From NCBI RefSeq assembly GCF_028502605.1, contig NC_079233.1, positions 2,480,001-2,544,000 on the forward strand: a stretch of DNA of 64,000 nt. Direction: 5' to 3'. Numbering within the stretch: position 1 is the first letter of the stretch; each line of letters starts with the position of its first letter. Source of the DNA: Trichoderma breve (Eukaryota; Ascomycota; Sordariomycetes; Hypocreales; Hypocreaceae). A model generated the notes under the pieces. That model saw only the letters and a program-made list of their open reading frames with translations, was not told the DNA's origin and did no database searches. The translations under genes were made by a program, and so were the position numbers. Positions 47,026 to 59,900 of the stretch are shown piece after piece.

Positions 47026-50000
47026 TTCAGAGCACAATTAATGGCTTTTGACGACTCTTATTCTTAACTAGAAGCAAATGAAAAGACTTGCAAAATTATG
47101 TCAGTCAGTATGTCTTAGAGCCTGAGGCATATGAGTATACGAAGTAATTAATTGCCCCTTGACTCGGTCTTCGGTAGCCAACTAGTTGCGCTACGCAGTT
47201 GGTTTGCTACCGAAGACCGAGCGAATTGGCGGGTTTACCTACATGTGGTTATAACCGACAATTGCTACCCACTGATCTGGAAAGCCATAAAACGCTCTAA
47301 ATGCCTCCCACTGGTGGAGTATCATCTTCCTAAATTAACTGGAGAATTATACGAACATATTCAGCTCTTGCCCAGGATGATTGAACGACCATTCTACAGA
47401 TCCTTGGGTGGTTATTTTCAGCAACATTGAGAAACCGCTTTGTAATCACTGACGAAGGTTGGTCAAGGTAGAACCACCTTCTTCAAACTGATTTACAGCG
47501 CTCTACCTACCAACCCCAAATTGGTTATACGGAAAATCCCGGCCTACTGAATATTGTATAAATATTGCTCAAGCCACTGGAGAATTTTCTCACTGGCCGT
47601 CATTTATCTAGTGGACACCCTCTGAATTCTAAGAATCTCTTGCGGTATAGGATCCAACAAGTCTGCAGCCGATTAACCGTCTCCCTTCAGTGAAAACACC
47701 ACCTTGACTGTTCATCTACTCTGTGGTCAAAATGGGATTATTTTATTTGATGAACTTAAAGCTCTTCATATCTGTTTTCATACTTTCCCCCGTCTTTTTA
47801 TAGCTCGGGATCGGGCTGTAACAGCTGACCGATATGGCTCATCTTACCAAAGAGTTACGAACGAACTGCATAACTGGTGGAAATGGAGTTAGTGCAACAG
47901 AGCAGATAACGTCACATTCAATGGGGAGTAGCGGATACTCAAGGAATCGAGCATCTAGATTCACAAGTATGGTAAATAAAGATCTTACAAAGATCTTACC
48001 TCTGCATCTTGTCATGGTCACTAAACTCCACAAAGCCGCCGGGATGCTGGATAGCCAATTTGGCGGGCTGAAGAGCTCCATTAAGAATAATGACTACTTA
48101 GTACCAATAGCTTGCGATTCCCGAGCTCCTAGAACAGAGTTCAGACGAAGGCCAACTTAATACAGGGTTTGTTTCATCTAATTCTCTCCCTGGCCGCTCG
48201 GCTGTGAAGCTGGACGAAAGGATTTTGTAACCTTGAGACCAATATCTGTTCTATGCTCAGCAGACATCGCAGCTAGGGTAGCAACAGCCAGTTCAACTGC
48301 CGTGATACTTGGGGAATGTTCAGTGCCCAGACGATGCAGTAAGCCGTATTGGTAGCCTCAGAAGCTACTGCGATTAAATGGGGAGTATAGATAGAAGGGT
48401 GCCACTAGTTGAGGCTGACTAAAAGAGTAATATGGCGGAAAATACTCGGAACCCAAGAGTAATCAAGAAGTCATCTCGATCCTAGTCTTTGTTTAAGAGT
48501 GAAGGGCTCTATGTGCAGAAGCTTACATGCGGTTAGCTCGATCCCCGCTTAACAACTCATAACAGAGCATCCACCAGGGGTGTAAGAAGCAATTTAACCA
48601 TAAATCAAGCTTCAATCAGTTGCTGGCCGCCAGCGGAGACGAAAGCCTGAGCCAGCCTCACCTCGTTAGGCAACGGGAGGCGAATCGCTGGTCATATAGA
48701 GACTGAGGAAGAGACCAGGCTCGATGAAAGAGCTCTTACGGCTTCAGTTCTATGACCACGAGATTTGTTGCACTTTGCGCTTGCATACTTTTAGTTTTAG
48801 CGTGAAAGAGCGGAATGCATTCAGCTTGCTGGTCTAGCATCGAGCAAGTACTGCATTCATTGCTCTCCTTGGTCTTCATAGAGTCATTTTCCCTTCCCTC
48901 CTCCTCCACTCTTCCCATGTTCTTCTCATATCAATGCATATATCTCATAAACAGGCATCAAAATCGCCAGTGACTTTGCCATGAAGGATTAAAATGTACA
49001 CACCACTTGGGAGTGCTTACCCAATAGAGTATATGTGTGCTACGCTACGCTCTCTTGGAGTGCTCTCGACCAACAATACCAGTCGATGTTTCCGATAAAT
49101 ACCAGATATTCAGTTGTGTGTCCCAATTAGAGAGTTTACTGCGAATCTTATACGAAGGTGGTTGTCGAGGGAAACGAATTTACACTTACAACTTTCGGCT
49201 GAAGTTCAGCCATTGCCCAAGACTCAACCTCAACCATTTTGTATGTAAGTGTCTAGAACATCTTATACATAATCTTCCAATTCAACTTATCTTACCATAG
49301 TTTAATACTATTACACCGTCATTTTCCGGTGATCAATTAGCTCATAGCAGGAGTATGGGAGTAGCCTCGTTCTCTGGGACGATTGATGATTCTACCGCCC
49401 AAGAGATTAAGCTATGACAGTCTGACATCTTCAAGGTCCACTAATTTTTATATCCGTACAAGCTCGTACTCTTGGGTGTATCAGACTCGAGACCGTGGCG
49501 GGTATCGTGCATTCAGAGCTAGCAAATGGACGGTAGAACGGGAGGAGAACATTGTCAATAGCCAGACCACGTAAGATAAGCGCTTACAAGTCAATATAGC
49601 ATATTAAAACTCATAAAAAAAATAGAGGACACACGGCAACAGGCTCTTGAATTATACTCCCCAGTACATAACGCCACGATATGGGAAAGAGATCGCCAGC
49701 CCATATTACCCAGGTCAAGTCTGAAAGCTACCATTTTATCTCTCAGAAGAGAATTGCGGTTTAACATGTAAATCAGTATTGTAGAGCAAGACTACGAGAA
49801 CAATAAAGTAGAGCTGCTGTCTTCAACCAGCGGCGTTAGGGTGAAGCAGTAACGGGCCACCGGTCAATACTGACTTTACAGTAGCCCAGCGATGTCAATA
49901 CGTGTAGCTCGAGACTCTCAAGTAGGCTGGATGCAATTTGTACACTCAATAGCTCAAGTTATTTCATGAACTAGAGGAATCAAATTTTTTTCGCCAGACG

Positions 50001-50308
50001 AATGGTCTGCTACTCATCCGAGACTCTACCCAATCAATTCTTACCAAATTTTGACCATAGGGTCCGTCATCTGAATTATTAGGAAGTGAGAGCAAAAAAA
50101 AAGTCAGCCATATTAAAATCATGAAGCGCTTCTAAATTCTTCCCAAAATACACTCATGACCTCGAGAAAGATAAATTGCACCACATGTCCAATCTGGTGT
50201 TGAGTTTCCGGCGTGGCGCACTTCAGCTTTCCCTTATAATAAATATTAATTAACGCTGTTCCCAACAAGCGCTCGAGCTGGATCGGGATCATATGATTTC
50301 ATACGATT
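47026..50308. other. 3.3-kb gene-free end of the accessory block
   Basis: No open frame here carries recognisable content; the longest (47834-48160 and 47152-47430) look random. A strong hairpin lies at 47163-47221. The mixed composition without genes next to a tRNA is what old transposon remains look like, but I could not identify any transposase, reverse transcriptase or terminal repeats. Confidence 0.45.
47163..47221. repeat. Perfect 16-bp inverted repeat with 27-bp loop
   Basis: The arms CTCGGTCTTCGGTAGC (47163-47178) and GCTACCGAAGACCGAG (47206-47221) are exact reverse complements. Inside them, CCAACT and AGTTGG extend the pairing after a small asymmetric bulge. It lies 140 bp upstream of the hydrolase start. 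Confidence 0.9.
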
Positions 50309-50401
50309 GCCCGGTTAGCTCAATCGGTAGAGCGTGAGACTCTTATGAGCACACGTTCTGATGCAATCTCAAGGTTGCGGGTTCGACCCCCGCATCGGGC
50401 T
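50309..50401 (+). tRNA. tRNA-Lys (anticodon CUU) with a 20-base intron
   Basis: The cloverleaf folds fully: the acceptor stem GCCCGGT pairs with ATCGGGC, the D arm is GCTCAATCGGTAGAGC, the anticodon stem is TGAGA/TCTCA, and the T arm is GCGGG-TTCGACC-CCCGC. The anticodon CTT is at 50342-50344. The intron, 50346-50365, sits after position 37, the canonical site for nuclear tRNA introns. The discriminator base is T at 50401, followed by TCTTCC; a T run used for Pol III termination appears at about 50442-50448. Confidence 0.96.
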
Positions 50402-52510
50402 CTTCCTATATATACATACCCGAGACATCAAGAGCGCATTTCTTTTTTTGCATTTGCATACACTGCTTTTTTTGTTCGTTTGTTTTAATCTTCTTCTTCC
50501 AAAAGCCTCTCTTCTTTATGTATGAGTGAGGGGGTTGTTCCTCTCGTGAGCTCCTTTTGTGCAGTAGTAACAGAGCGCGAATGACTTTATGTTCAAAGGA
50601 ACACTACCTAGACTATATACCTAGTACTCAACTCTCGCCTATATCGGCACAGTATCTCTCAAGTATCACCCTCGAAACGAACCGTGACGAGACTATGCTT
50701 TAGATAGGAGTTTTCAGAACAAGCTCGTGACTCTTCTTTTTTCGTCTGCGCATATCGCGCACATAAACCAATAACCAACCCATGATCACTCACTCTCAAT
50801 CCGATCCCCGGCATTCAGAAACACACTCTAAACCACTTCCCTGTCACATCGTGGCCCTTTTAGCTCCCCAGAGCAATATCGGCAAAAGGCACACAAATCT
50901 CTTAGTCAGTGCTACCCAAGTATATCTAAATTTTAATCTTGCCGAGAAAGAATGTAACCATTCCCTCTCCCACACCACCCATTTTCGTTCGTTTCTCACG
51001 AAGCTTATCAATTTTTCCCAGCTTCAAAAAAGAGCATCATCTGGACAAATGTAATACCCCCCCCCTCCCAATCCGCATTCTGATCCCGAAGCAAGCAAGC
51101 AAACAGCTTATTAGCGCCCGGCGGCTCTTCAATCTCTCCGCCATCCTTATTTCATTGCTGTTTTTAAAAATCATCTGCGACTCCCCTTGGTGCAAATTAG
51201 ACACCCCTCCTTCTCTTTTTTTGGGCTCGACTCGGCATTTCCTTGCCGTGGGCTCACACCAGCTTTGGCCTAATGCGGATGGTATCAAATAATCCCAAAA
51301 TGGGGGGTGACGCGGCCTCTCTTGGAGATAATGAGCATAGTCCACATATTACACTTCCGCGCAAAAGTAGCACCAAGTTTCGTTCGTTTCGGTAGTAAGG
51401 GATTGCTCCAATTACTTTCTCTTTGTTTGAGTACGTACAGTGTGTAGTTGATCTGCGACCACTTATGGGGTTTGGAAATGACACCAAACGTTAATTCCAC
51501 AACTTCTACGGCTCTGTTAGTGTACAACAAGGCGAAAAAAGTAATCCGAATGCGCCGAAATAATTAAAAGACAATCAAGTTGATAATATTGAGGCTGTCT
51601 TGCTTTAAAAATACTATGACTCCTTTCTTACGAAGTTCTAAAATGTAGTTTTTGGTAGCAATCATTGTGGTACCTACTCGTAGACTTTTGTCCAGCGCAC
51701 TCAAGACCGTAGTAGCTGTTTACAATTTCAGCCATAAAAGGTAACAGGAAAACCATACAACAAGGTTAGTTACGGAATAGGGGAATCAGCTTTTTAGTTC
51801 ATTGTTATCGGGAACCAGGAAAAAAAGCGTGGGGAGCGCATGCTGCTCGTGGCCGAATGACGGATTACGACATCTGTCGCACCTCTGATATCATACTGTA
51901 TGACTTCAAATTCCACATCTTTCGTTCGGGACAACCTATTCTTAGCAGGTCACTACATACTGTCAAGGTTGAATAGCAACCAACTGCTAGGTACTCTGCG
52001 TTTTGGTGAAATCGGCGTTATCTGCGATTCTCGTTCATACAAGCAAGCAAACACTTAGTTTAGAATTGACAAGTTGTACTTATACTTCACGACACAGACG
52101 CTCAATTAACTTAAAGCAAACTTAGAAGAGAATGAAATTTCACCATTCAACTAGACTACTTATAAAAATAAGTATAATAAAAAAAGACCAAATCATGTTC
52201 AGTCGTTCAAGTCTTTCCTTTTCGCCAAAAAGCCAGAGGTTCCACCGGCTTGTTTCCCAGTTCCGAACCAAACCAAGCCAACCCAGAGATCCACACAAAG
52301 GAAATACGCTCCTATCTCAATTGGAGCGAGTGATATAAGCTTGAAAGCCCAAGAAGTCATTCAGCCAGCTCCTCCAGACGCCAGAACAATGCATCCGATA
52401 TAAAACACACAAAAAATTCATGACTTGTATAGCCTCCCAAAGCCCTAGACAGTTCTAAGTAGAAATAAGAGTCATAAAGAAAGTATGGGAATAGACCAGC
52501 TCCGCGCTAC
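50402..52510. other. Intergenic between the tRNA and the WOPR gene
   Basis: It is AT-rich with no supported gene, and includes the 3' region of the WOPR gene. Short frames at 50782-51292 overlap in two frames and look non-coding. Confidence 0.45.
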
Positions 52511-53944
52511 TCAGATACAGAACTTGCGATCAAGCATCCTTAGGGCACGAGTATCTTCACTTGCGCCTCCCTTTTCCGCAAGAGCAACGTTTGATGTCCT
52601 TGGGCTGCTGTGCGCGCTGCCATTTGCGCCAGTCTCTGAGTTTGAAGAGGTCGTCGGGTGCAAAAGTACAGAGAGGCTAGCCTTGTTGCTGTTCGTGCTG
52701 TGGACCTCCAGGTGAGAGCTTTGCGGCGGGCTCGAGCTCAGTGTCCGCGTAGGAGGGGTGTGCAGTCCGCTGTGGGCTGGAGCAAGAGGGCCGTTGGCAA
52801 TAGCACCCAGAGCTGGAAGGGGTCCTTGGGGCTTCTTGTCGGACATGTTTCGTGAGTCTCCAATAGCAGCTTGCGCGGCAGCCTGCAAGGTCTGTTGGTG
52901 AGGAGAATCGTGAATACGGGGCGGCGTCGGTCCCTGTGAATACTGCTGGCTAGGGTACGGAGGTAGTGGAGCAGCAGGCCTTGGGGCGTTTTGCAGAGGC
53001 GGCAGGGCAGGGCGCTCGTAAGACGGAGGGCGATCGTAAGGAGCCGGGGCATGCTGGTAGTGATGTGACGGCGGTGGTGCCGCTTGTGCCGGAGGTGGAG
53101 GCGGCGCATACGCATGGTGTGGCGGAGGAGGTCCTTGGGGATGGTATGGAGCCGGGAGATGGTGGCCGGGGGGAGGATGAGAGTAAGGGGCCGGAGCGTA
53201 ATGGGCATATGGAGGTGTCGCAACTGGCGATGGAGGCCACGCATATCCTGGCTGCGCGTAATGAGTTGCGTATGGCTGGTGAGCCGGGTGAGGAGGGTGA
53301 TGCTGAGGAGCAATCATGTAGGGAGGCTGCTGCATCGGCGCCCTGGTGAGTGCCGGTGTTTGGTTCGTCTCGCCCATGCTTGACTCGGGATACATGCCCT
53401 TGACAGGAACAATTGCTCGCAGGTTGGGGTCGGTGGTTGGCTGAGGGAGCTCGGGCTGTCCGGGCTGGGGTCGAGAGTAGTAGGAGATGAGGTGGAGATG
53501 CTGGCCGGTCGAAGTTGTTATGCTGAACGACTGCTTCATGAGACCATCTGCCTTGTATCGGTACCCCTCTGGTTCGCCATCGTCGTGATCCTCGTCACTG
53601 CCGCGGCCGGATTCAGGAGTCTTGCCGTTCCCTCGTCTGCTTCCACCAAAGCCACCGCCTCGCTTGCCCTCCATTTCGCGGTAGGTCAAGAAGCTGCCTG
53701 ATACTCTGCTGGCACTCCATGACTTTCCATCGGTCCATCGCCTCATGCCTGCTTCCCGCTCATCCCATACGAAAACTGAACCGGATCGGATGGATTGTCT
53801 TTCCTTTTCTGATAGTCGACGCTGAACTCGAGGTAGAAGGCCTAGCCGACAAGCTTCGAACAGCTTGATGGCATCCGCCGGAGTCCGTACGTATCCATGG
53901 TACGTCTCCATCTTCTCCGAAGCCATTGGTTCGGATTTGTACAT
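52511..53944 (-). CDS. pac2: WOPR-domain transcription factor, Pac2 subfamily
   Basis: A Gti1/Pac2-family (WOPR) DNA-binding regulator; relatives include Wor1, Ryp1 and Sge1, master switches of morphology, sexual development and virulence. One exon, 477 aa from the first ATG; Met7 (53926) is an alternative start. WOPRa: YHGYVRTPADAIKLFEACRL, then RRLSEKERQSIRSGSVFVW and MRRWTDGKSWSASRVSGSFL. A Gly/Arg linker (GKRGGGFGGSRRGNGK) leads to WOPRb: YRYKADGLMKQSFSI and HLHLISYYSR. The remaining 300 residues are Pro/His/Tyr/Gln-rich low complexity, as usual for activation or condensate-forming tails. The wording YHGYVRTPADA and ERQSIRSGSVFVWDE points to the Pac2 branch rather than the Wor1/Ryp1/Sge1 branch. 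About 10 kb upstream holds no gene. Confidence 0.94.
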   Translation of the reverse strand: MYKSEPMASEKMETYHGYVRTPADAIKLFEACRLGLLPRVQRRLSEKERQSIRSGSVFVWDEREAGMRRWTDGKSWSASRVSGSFLTYREMEGKRGGGFGGSRRGNGKTPESGRGSDEDHDDGEPEGYRYKADGLMKQSFSITTSTGQHLHLISYYSRPQPGQPELPQPTTDPNLRAIVPVKGMYPESSMGETNQTPALTRAPMQQPPYMIAPQHHPPHPAHQPYATHYAQPGYAWPPSPVATPPYAHYAPAPYSHPPPGHHLPAPYHPQGPPPPHHAYAPPPPPAQAAPPPSHHYQHAPAPYDRPPSYERPALPPLQNAPRPAAPLPPYPSQQYSQGPTPPRIHDSPHQQTLQAAAQAAIGDSRNMSDKKPQGPLPALGAIANGPLAPAHSGLHTPPTRTLSSSPPQSSHLEVHSTNSNKASLSVLLHPTTSSNSETGANGSAHSSPRTSNVALAEKGGASEDTRALRMLDRKFCI

Positions 53945-56900
53945 GTGTAAACGTCCGATGAGGCGGACTAGCTTTATCCCAGATAAGAGAGTTGTATGAG
54001 GGCCGAATCACTCAGACACGGTGGCCTGAAGCGATCTCTCGTCAGCCCGGGAAATCAAGACTTTGATATCAAGAGTTGATATCTGCTGCAGAATACAACA
54101 GCAAATTGTCGCCAGAAGTGTCGTAGTTGACTGTGTGTTTCAAGTATGTGCTTCAAATACCACTACGGGATACGGGTTAGTTGATTACGCAAGAAGGTTT
54201 GCAGTTGAAAATATAAGCGCAAGCAAGACGGTGCTTTTCAGATGGAAGGGAGGGATGAGACGGTTGACGCCAAGCTGCCATGCATCAATCTGAGAGGGCT
54301 CATCTGCATCATATGTACCCTTTTGACTCAGGACGAGCTGGCAGGCCCGCGAGACAAAAGTAACACATTGCGTGTGAAGCAGCGGAATGCCTGAAAACGC
54401 TCAACCTTTTTTCGAATCCAATCGAGCTGCCCGTTGGAATACAGTCGCAAATCGACCTCACTCGTCTGATTTGGTGGCGATGCCGCTCGGCGATTTGCAG
54501 GACGGAGCACTTGCAACGACCAAAGGATGCATGCGTTTGCGGTTCCATCAAGGCCGAAACTGATGGACAGCTTCCGACATGTGCTGGAGGGTGTTTGTGC
54601 GGCCTGAAGCGCATTCCCACAAGGCAGCTTCCCGGGACGCATGCCGAGCTCTGGCGCCCCTCCTCTTATTTTCTGTCTCTGCCTCTTTTTTTACTTTTTT
54701 TTTATTGCTCCCGTCTCTCTTTTTCCCTTCTCACACACAGAGCTGTTCTAAGGCAGGAGAATGGTTGAGGCGGGAAAACACCACAGCACAAAGGGAGCAC
54801 AGTAACGCCTCAGCATGGGAACACTAGATCCATGCAGGCAGCCTCGGGAAACAAAATCACCAGTGCCATGGAGGCACGCGGATATCGTCGCAAAGGAGGG
54901 CAAGAAAAGGCAGGAGATGGAAGGACAAGGGAAAACGGCTTACCTATGGGCGGTGGATATGTATGTACCAGAAGGATAAATAATGTACTCGTAGCCAAGA
55001 AAATCGGAAAAAGGCAGCAAGGGGAAGAAGGGAGAAAAAGAGGCCGGGCTGCCAGATTTATGAGATTGCCAGTAATCCGAACGGCCGTCGTAGCGGAATC
55101 GCAAAAAGAAGAACGAATCTGCACACGGAACAAGGTTAAAACTAACACATATAAGCCACAAAGGTAAAAGGAAGAGGACAAGAAAAGATGGAGGAGGAGA
55201 GGGAGAATTAAGGTTGGGCAAGCCAAGTGAACAGGGTGTGGTCATGGATGGATAAATCGGCTCGTTTGACGCAGGGACGTGTGGGGTTTGGCAGCAGGGG
55301 GGAGGGGTGCGGTTAGCGGTTCGGTCTCAGGTGGAAATGCGCTGAATTTTGGTGAGATTCGGCCGTTTTTAGTGGTGGCTTTTAGCGATGCCCTCCGTAG
55401 AGTTATAGCGATTGATGGGTTGAGACTTTTTGGCCACCCAAACGACGGGGCTGAACCGTGCCGATTGATAGAAACCCGTTTGACAGCGCCAGGTGGAAGA
55501 AGAGATGAAGAAAAGAAGATGCCAAGAGATAAACATAAACGCAAAAAGGTAGAGTAAAAAGTTGACAGCAAAGCAAAATAAAAAGCAAAGCCCCAACCGA
55601 CAAAAAACACACAAGCCGCCTACGTACCCCCTCTGTCAAAATGCCAAATCAAATCAAATTCAACCGCCAATGATTCGGGATCCCATACGGAACCTCAGTT
55701 GCCGTGTTAGCCTCCAGCCTGCGTGCCGAAGCGCCGTTCTGCCTGTTTCGCTCAAAGCTGTGGCGGCGAGGGTCCGACTTCCGCTATCCAGACCTCTCGC
55801 CTGAATGAATCCGCCGGCTCATCTAAAGGCCTCGTCCCCGTTTCACAAGGTTTGAGGGCGAGTTGTACCAAGAAAACAGAAAAGGCCACGCGTTGCGATT
55901 CTGTAAACGAAAGATAAGGGGGGTTTCCTTTCTTTCTACAGGACATGCAGCGGTGGAAAAGTCGGATCAAGCGAGATGGAAACAAACCACCGTCTAATAC
56001 CGTACTCTCCACTGTAACTGCACAAGGAACAGGGCAAGGATTTTTAGAAAAGAGAGATGGCATCTCATCTCATATCGTGTCATTCAAGTCACCCACTTGC
56101 AGGCGGATGTCGAAACGGCACCGTAGCCCGTCATGCACAGCCTGGTCATTCGCTAGCCCTGCCATGGAAAAGACGGCATGCCAAAGGAACAAAGGACCAG
56201 CGACTAATAGCTCAAGTGGAAGAATAGCCAAGAAGAACCAACACAAAATAAAAAAAAAAAAAAGTCCGTGTGGGGTGGACGGAATCGGCGTGGGCGGCCG
56301 GGAATAATGCACGGGGTTCAATCGGCCAAGCCAAGAAACCAACCATGGGAAATCCCAACCCTAAAAGGGCACCACAATTTATTTTGCCTGCCTTGCTTGC
56401 TTCTGCGCAAAAAGTCCGGTCGTCGCGGTGCCGGGTTTCCCAGAGATGATGACTCGTGTCGTCTTTCTTTGCCCCCCGGTTTCGTTGGAGAGTTGCCAGA
56501 GGCGACTTTTTACTAGTATATCTCTCGACAACGCTTCGGTGTCAATTTCTACCGCCGGGGAGAATAAGAGAAACTTCAGCTATTAAACTTAAGATGAGTA
56601 AGACGCCAGAATTGTAGCCTCTTTTTTCTGGGTACCATCCAGCTAAAGATAGAACAGCCAAGAACCAGTACGAGTACGAGTCAAAAAGACGGCTACAGAT
56701 ACCTTCTTTTGCATTAGTAGTCTCATCCCATTTCACTTACCCAGCACTAAACAGCAAAAAATGGTGCAAAGTCACTCACAATCGCTCATGACAAAACACG
56801 GCGAAAGGGGAGCCCACGAGAAGCCCCGCGCCGCTCCGGGACTGGCTGGTATAATAAGGTCATAGAATTCCTCCTAAGCTTATTTTCAATACTCGCTGAC

Positions 56901-59900
56901 GAAAAGGCTTAGCATGCCACCACTGGCTGCATAGCGTCAATTCTCGACATGGGGGGCCCTGTCGATTCTACACCTTTAAACCGAAAATCGTTGTCGCTGC
57001 ACCCACGCCCCCCCTTTTTTCCTTGCTGTGCTGTGCCGTTTTGCCCGCTGATCCGCGCGCCTTTTGTTCGCTACTGTTGGGGCTTGCTGTAATCAACCTG
57101 ATCTCTCTTGTCTCGTCTTCTTGGCCAGTTGATCCCCTAAAGACGAGATTCATGTACTCGTATCTTGCACCCCCTTCCTTGCAGCAACCCCCCTTAAAAC
57201 CAACGAACCGCCGAGGGGAGCCCATATTCTGGGTAAGTCGGCACGGGGGTTGTCATGGCCCACGGTTACGTGTTGCGAGGCTTTGACGTTGGTGACCATT
57301 CGTTCAGTTGGCTGTCCGAACGGAATAGTAATAATAACAACATCAAATGCCCGTATTCGTCATCGATGGCATTGATGTTATTACACGGACATAGCCTTGA
57401 AGGATAGGATATGCTGATGTCTGTTTCAGGTTCATTGCAACGACTAGATCCTCCTCCCCCATAAAGCTTCAAGCGATAGTACGAGTACACGTACCTATAT
57501 ATGAGGTACCTCTGTACATGCCACTGTAAAAGAGCAGCAATGCCTGCACATGGCCAACAAGCATACATAACAAGCATCGGTGTTCCTCTCGGCGATGCTA
57601 CTGCAAACTATATCAACGGCTGCTATTGGCAGGTACTTGCGCGGATGTAGCGGCTATCTGGCCTCATTCTTCACCAAGCGCTAAAAGTCGCGTCTCCAAT
57701 CTTCACCCAGCCTGAGTTGCCGTGGCTGCCGTGAGGGGGCTTGCGCAGAAGCTTGATTTGCCCTTGGGATTTGTCGCTTTACACACGGATGTTCATCCTA
57801 TTTCCCATCCTATTTTGGTGCTATTTTATCCTTCATCCTAGTTTCGCTTGGACGCCCCCCCGCTGATGGGGCTTTTTCCATTTTTTCCATTCCTGATCCC
57901 GAGCATTTCTTTCTCTAGCCGGGCCGGAGCCTGAGACGCCGAACTTCCGACAAATGCAGACGTATTCACACCCCCTTTGCGCTGAAAGAAAAGCTTGGTC
58001 ATGCCGTTTTATCCAAATACGGGGTGCAATGACGAAGCTGGCGTTCGTATACGCATATACGGAGCATATAGGAGAGGGAAATCAAGGGAAATCAGAGAGA
58101 GAGAGGTCGTTTTTGGTGATAAGACGGCGCAGAAGGGGACGCGGACGCCTCGCCGGGTTTAATTTTAGCAGTCACTGGTGAGAGCCGGTCCTCATGATTC
58201 ACCGCCACACCTAAGACGGCATCATGAGTTTGTCTCGATGCCGAGTTGAATTCCTCCGAAGCGTCAGCTGTGGTTGTGCAGCAAAAGAGCAAAAAGCCAG
58301 AATTCGCCTTATCAGAGCAATCGGCGGCACAAATTAGGCCATGCAGATTAGGCCTTACTAGGCACAGATTAAGGTGGCCGCGTGCTAACAACGTGAAGCT
58401 AATAGATTCAACTTGTCAGCCGTACAAGGAAGGAGGACCGCCAAGCGGCATCTCGGCTCCCAGGAACTACAGCACCTGTCCTTGTAGTGCGGCTCCCCAC
58501 GATATCAATTATCCCGCAGAGCAAGATTGGCTATGCGTATTGCCTCGAAACGGACAAGATGCCAGCCTGGGTTCCCTTACCTGGAGCTGCGCAGCCAACC
58601 CGTTGTAGCAGTTGCATCCGAGCCACCGGCGGGTGCCTTGTCGCATGTAACGGTCGCCGTCCAGGTACTAAGTCTTGTGGCCTATTACTCGGATGAAGCA
58701 GCTGCTGGCATTCGGGACTCATTTGCCGTGCGGGCTGTTTCGACATGCCGTGTGGTGCCGATATCCAGAAAGGCACGGGCCACACTTGTTTTGTCCTGCT
58801 GCCTCTCACCTCTGCCTCCTCCCACTGCGGTTGGCTTTTGCCAGTAAGAGTACATGTAAGAATCCAGCAGCAGTCAATGGCTGTATGGGGTAATGGCGCG
58901 GAGCAAAGACTCGTACATACGAAGCACAGGAATTGATACACGCAGCAGAGCGCGCAACACTGTGGGCGATGCGTCGCGCCGATCCCGCGAGGTTAACAGG
59001 TAAGCATGTTTGCACTAGACCGGAGGAGGGAATCCGTTGTCGCACAAGTCATGCACACGGGATTCCCATCTGAGATCTTGAGAGGTTGTTTCGCCCAAGC
59101 AGCAGGCTTTGCCTAGAGAGGAGGCATCCCAAACATGCTTATCCATGCCGTTGGGTTGGTTCTTGTTCTGTATACGAGCCCAGGACAGGACAGGACAGGA
59201 CACACAAGCACAGACCCCAAAAGGGGAAAAGCAGTTAATTGTCCAGCAGGACGGAGTAAAATAGGGTAAAAATACCAGCGAATGACGTGACCACAGATAC
59301 GCCGTACAGAGTCGTCAGCGAGGCGCGAGCTTCGGTTGAGTCGGCCAGCCTTGCCCTGGGGCGGATGCGCACACGCCCCTCCACGGCCGCAACGGGCCTA
59401 GAAGGATACCGAGGGTTTGTACACACGAGGGAAAGAAGCAGCCACAGTGCCTTCTCGCAGCCCCGTTATGACGTCGCCATCAGCATGCCGAGCCGGCTCC
59501 GGCGGCGTCGAAAAGGCTTGGGAGGGTTGCTGAGACATGCTTCCGGGTCTTGGCTTGTGAACGCTGCAGGGCTTAGTATGAGACAGGAAGAGAGCACTGA
59601 AGAAAAGTTGAAAAGTTGGAATACAAGACTAGTAGTTGACAAGTGCAGTACAGAAAGACGACAAGGTATAGTAGTATTGTAGGCTAATTTGACAAACAGC
59701 ATGAACGAGTTAATAGTTGCAATCAATTAATTAGTATTGATCTTCCAGGATCAGCGCGAGCACAGTGCGATTTCTGATTCGACCCGCGCTGATAAGCTGC
59801 TATTGCTAGTCTAGACTCTTGATCGGCCTGGCTGTCCGGGTAATCGGCTTCCAACATCGCTTCCATCCCACAGTCTGGTTTCAGAAACGGAACTGGGCCT

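Noticed and set aside
48200..48960. Possible LTR retrotransposon remnant with TGGTCATAGAAC as a primer-binding-like word on the minus strand
   Set aside because: No paired terminal repeat, target duplication or gag/pol coding trace could be found, so the resemblance is too weak.
54510..55245. Overlapping open frames on both strands upstream of pac2
   Set aside because: They are Phe/Leu/Ser-rich or Lys-rich translations of pyrimidine tracts, typical of low-complexity leader or promoter DNA.
58231..59045. Several overlapping 100-136-codon frames on both strands
   Set aside because: No frame is favoured by codon use or family resemblance, and mutually overlapping frames are a mark of non-coding GC-rich sequence.
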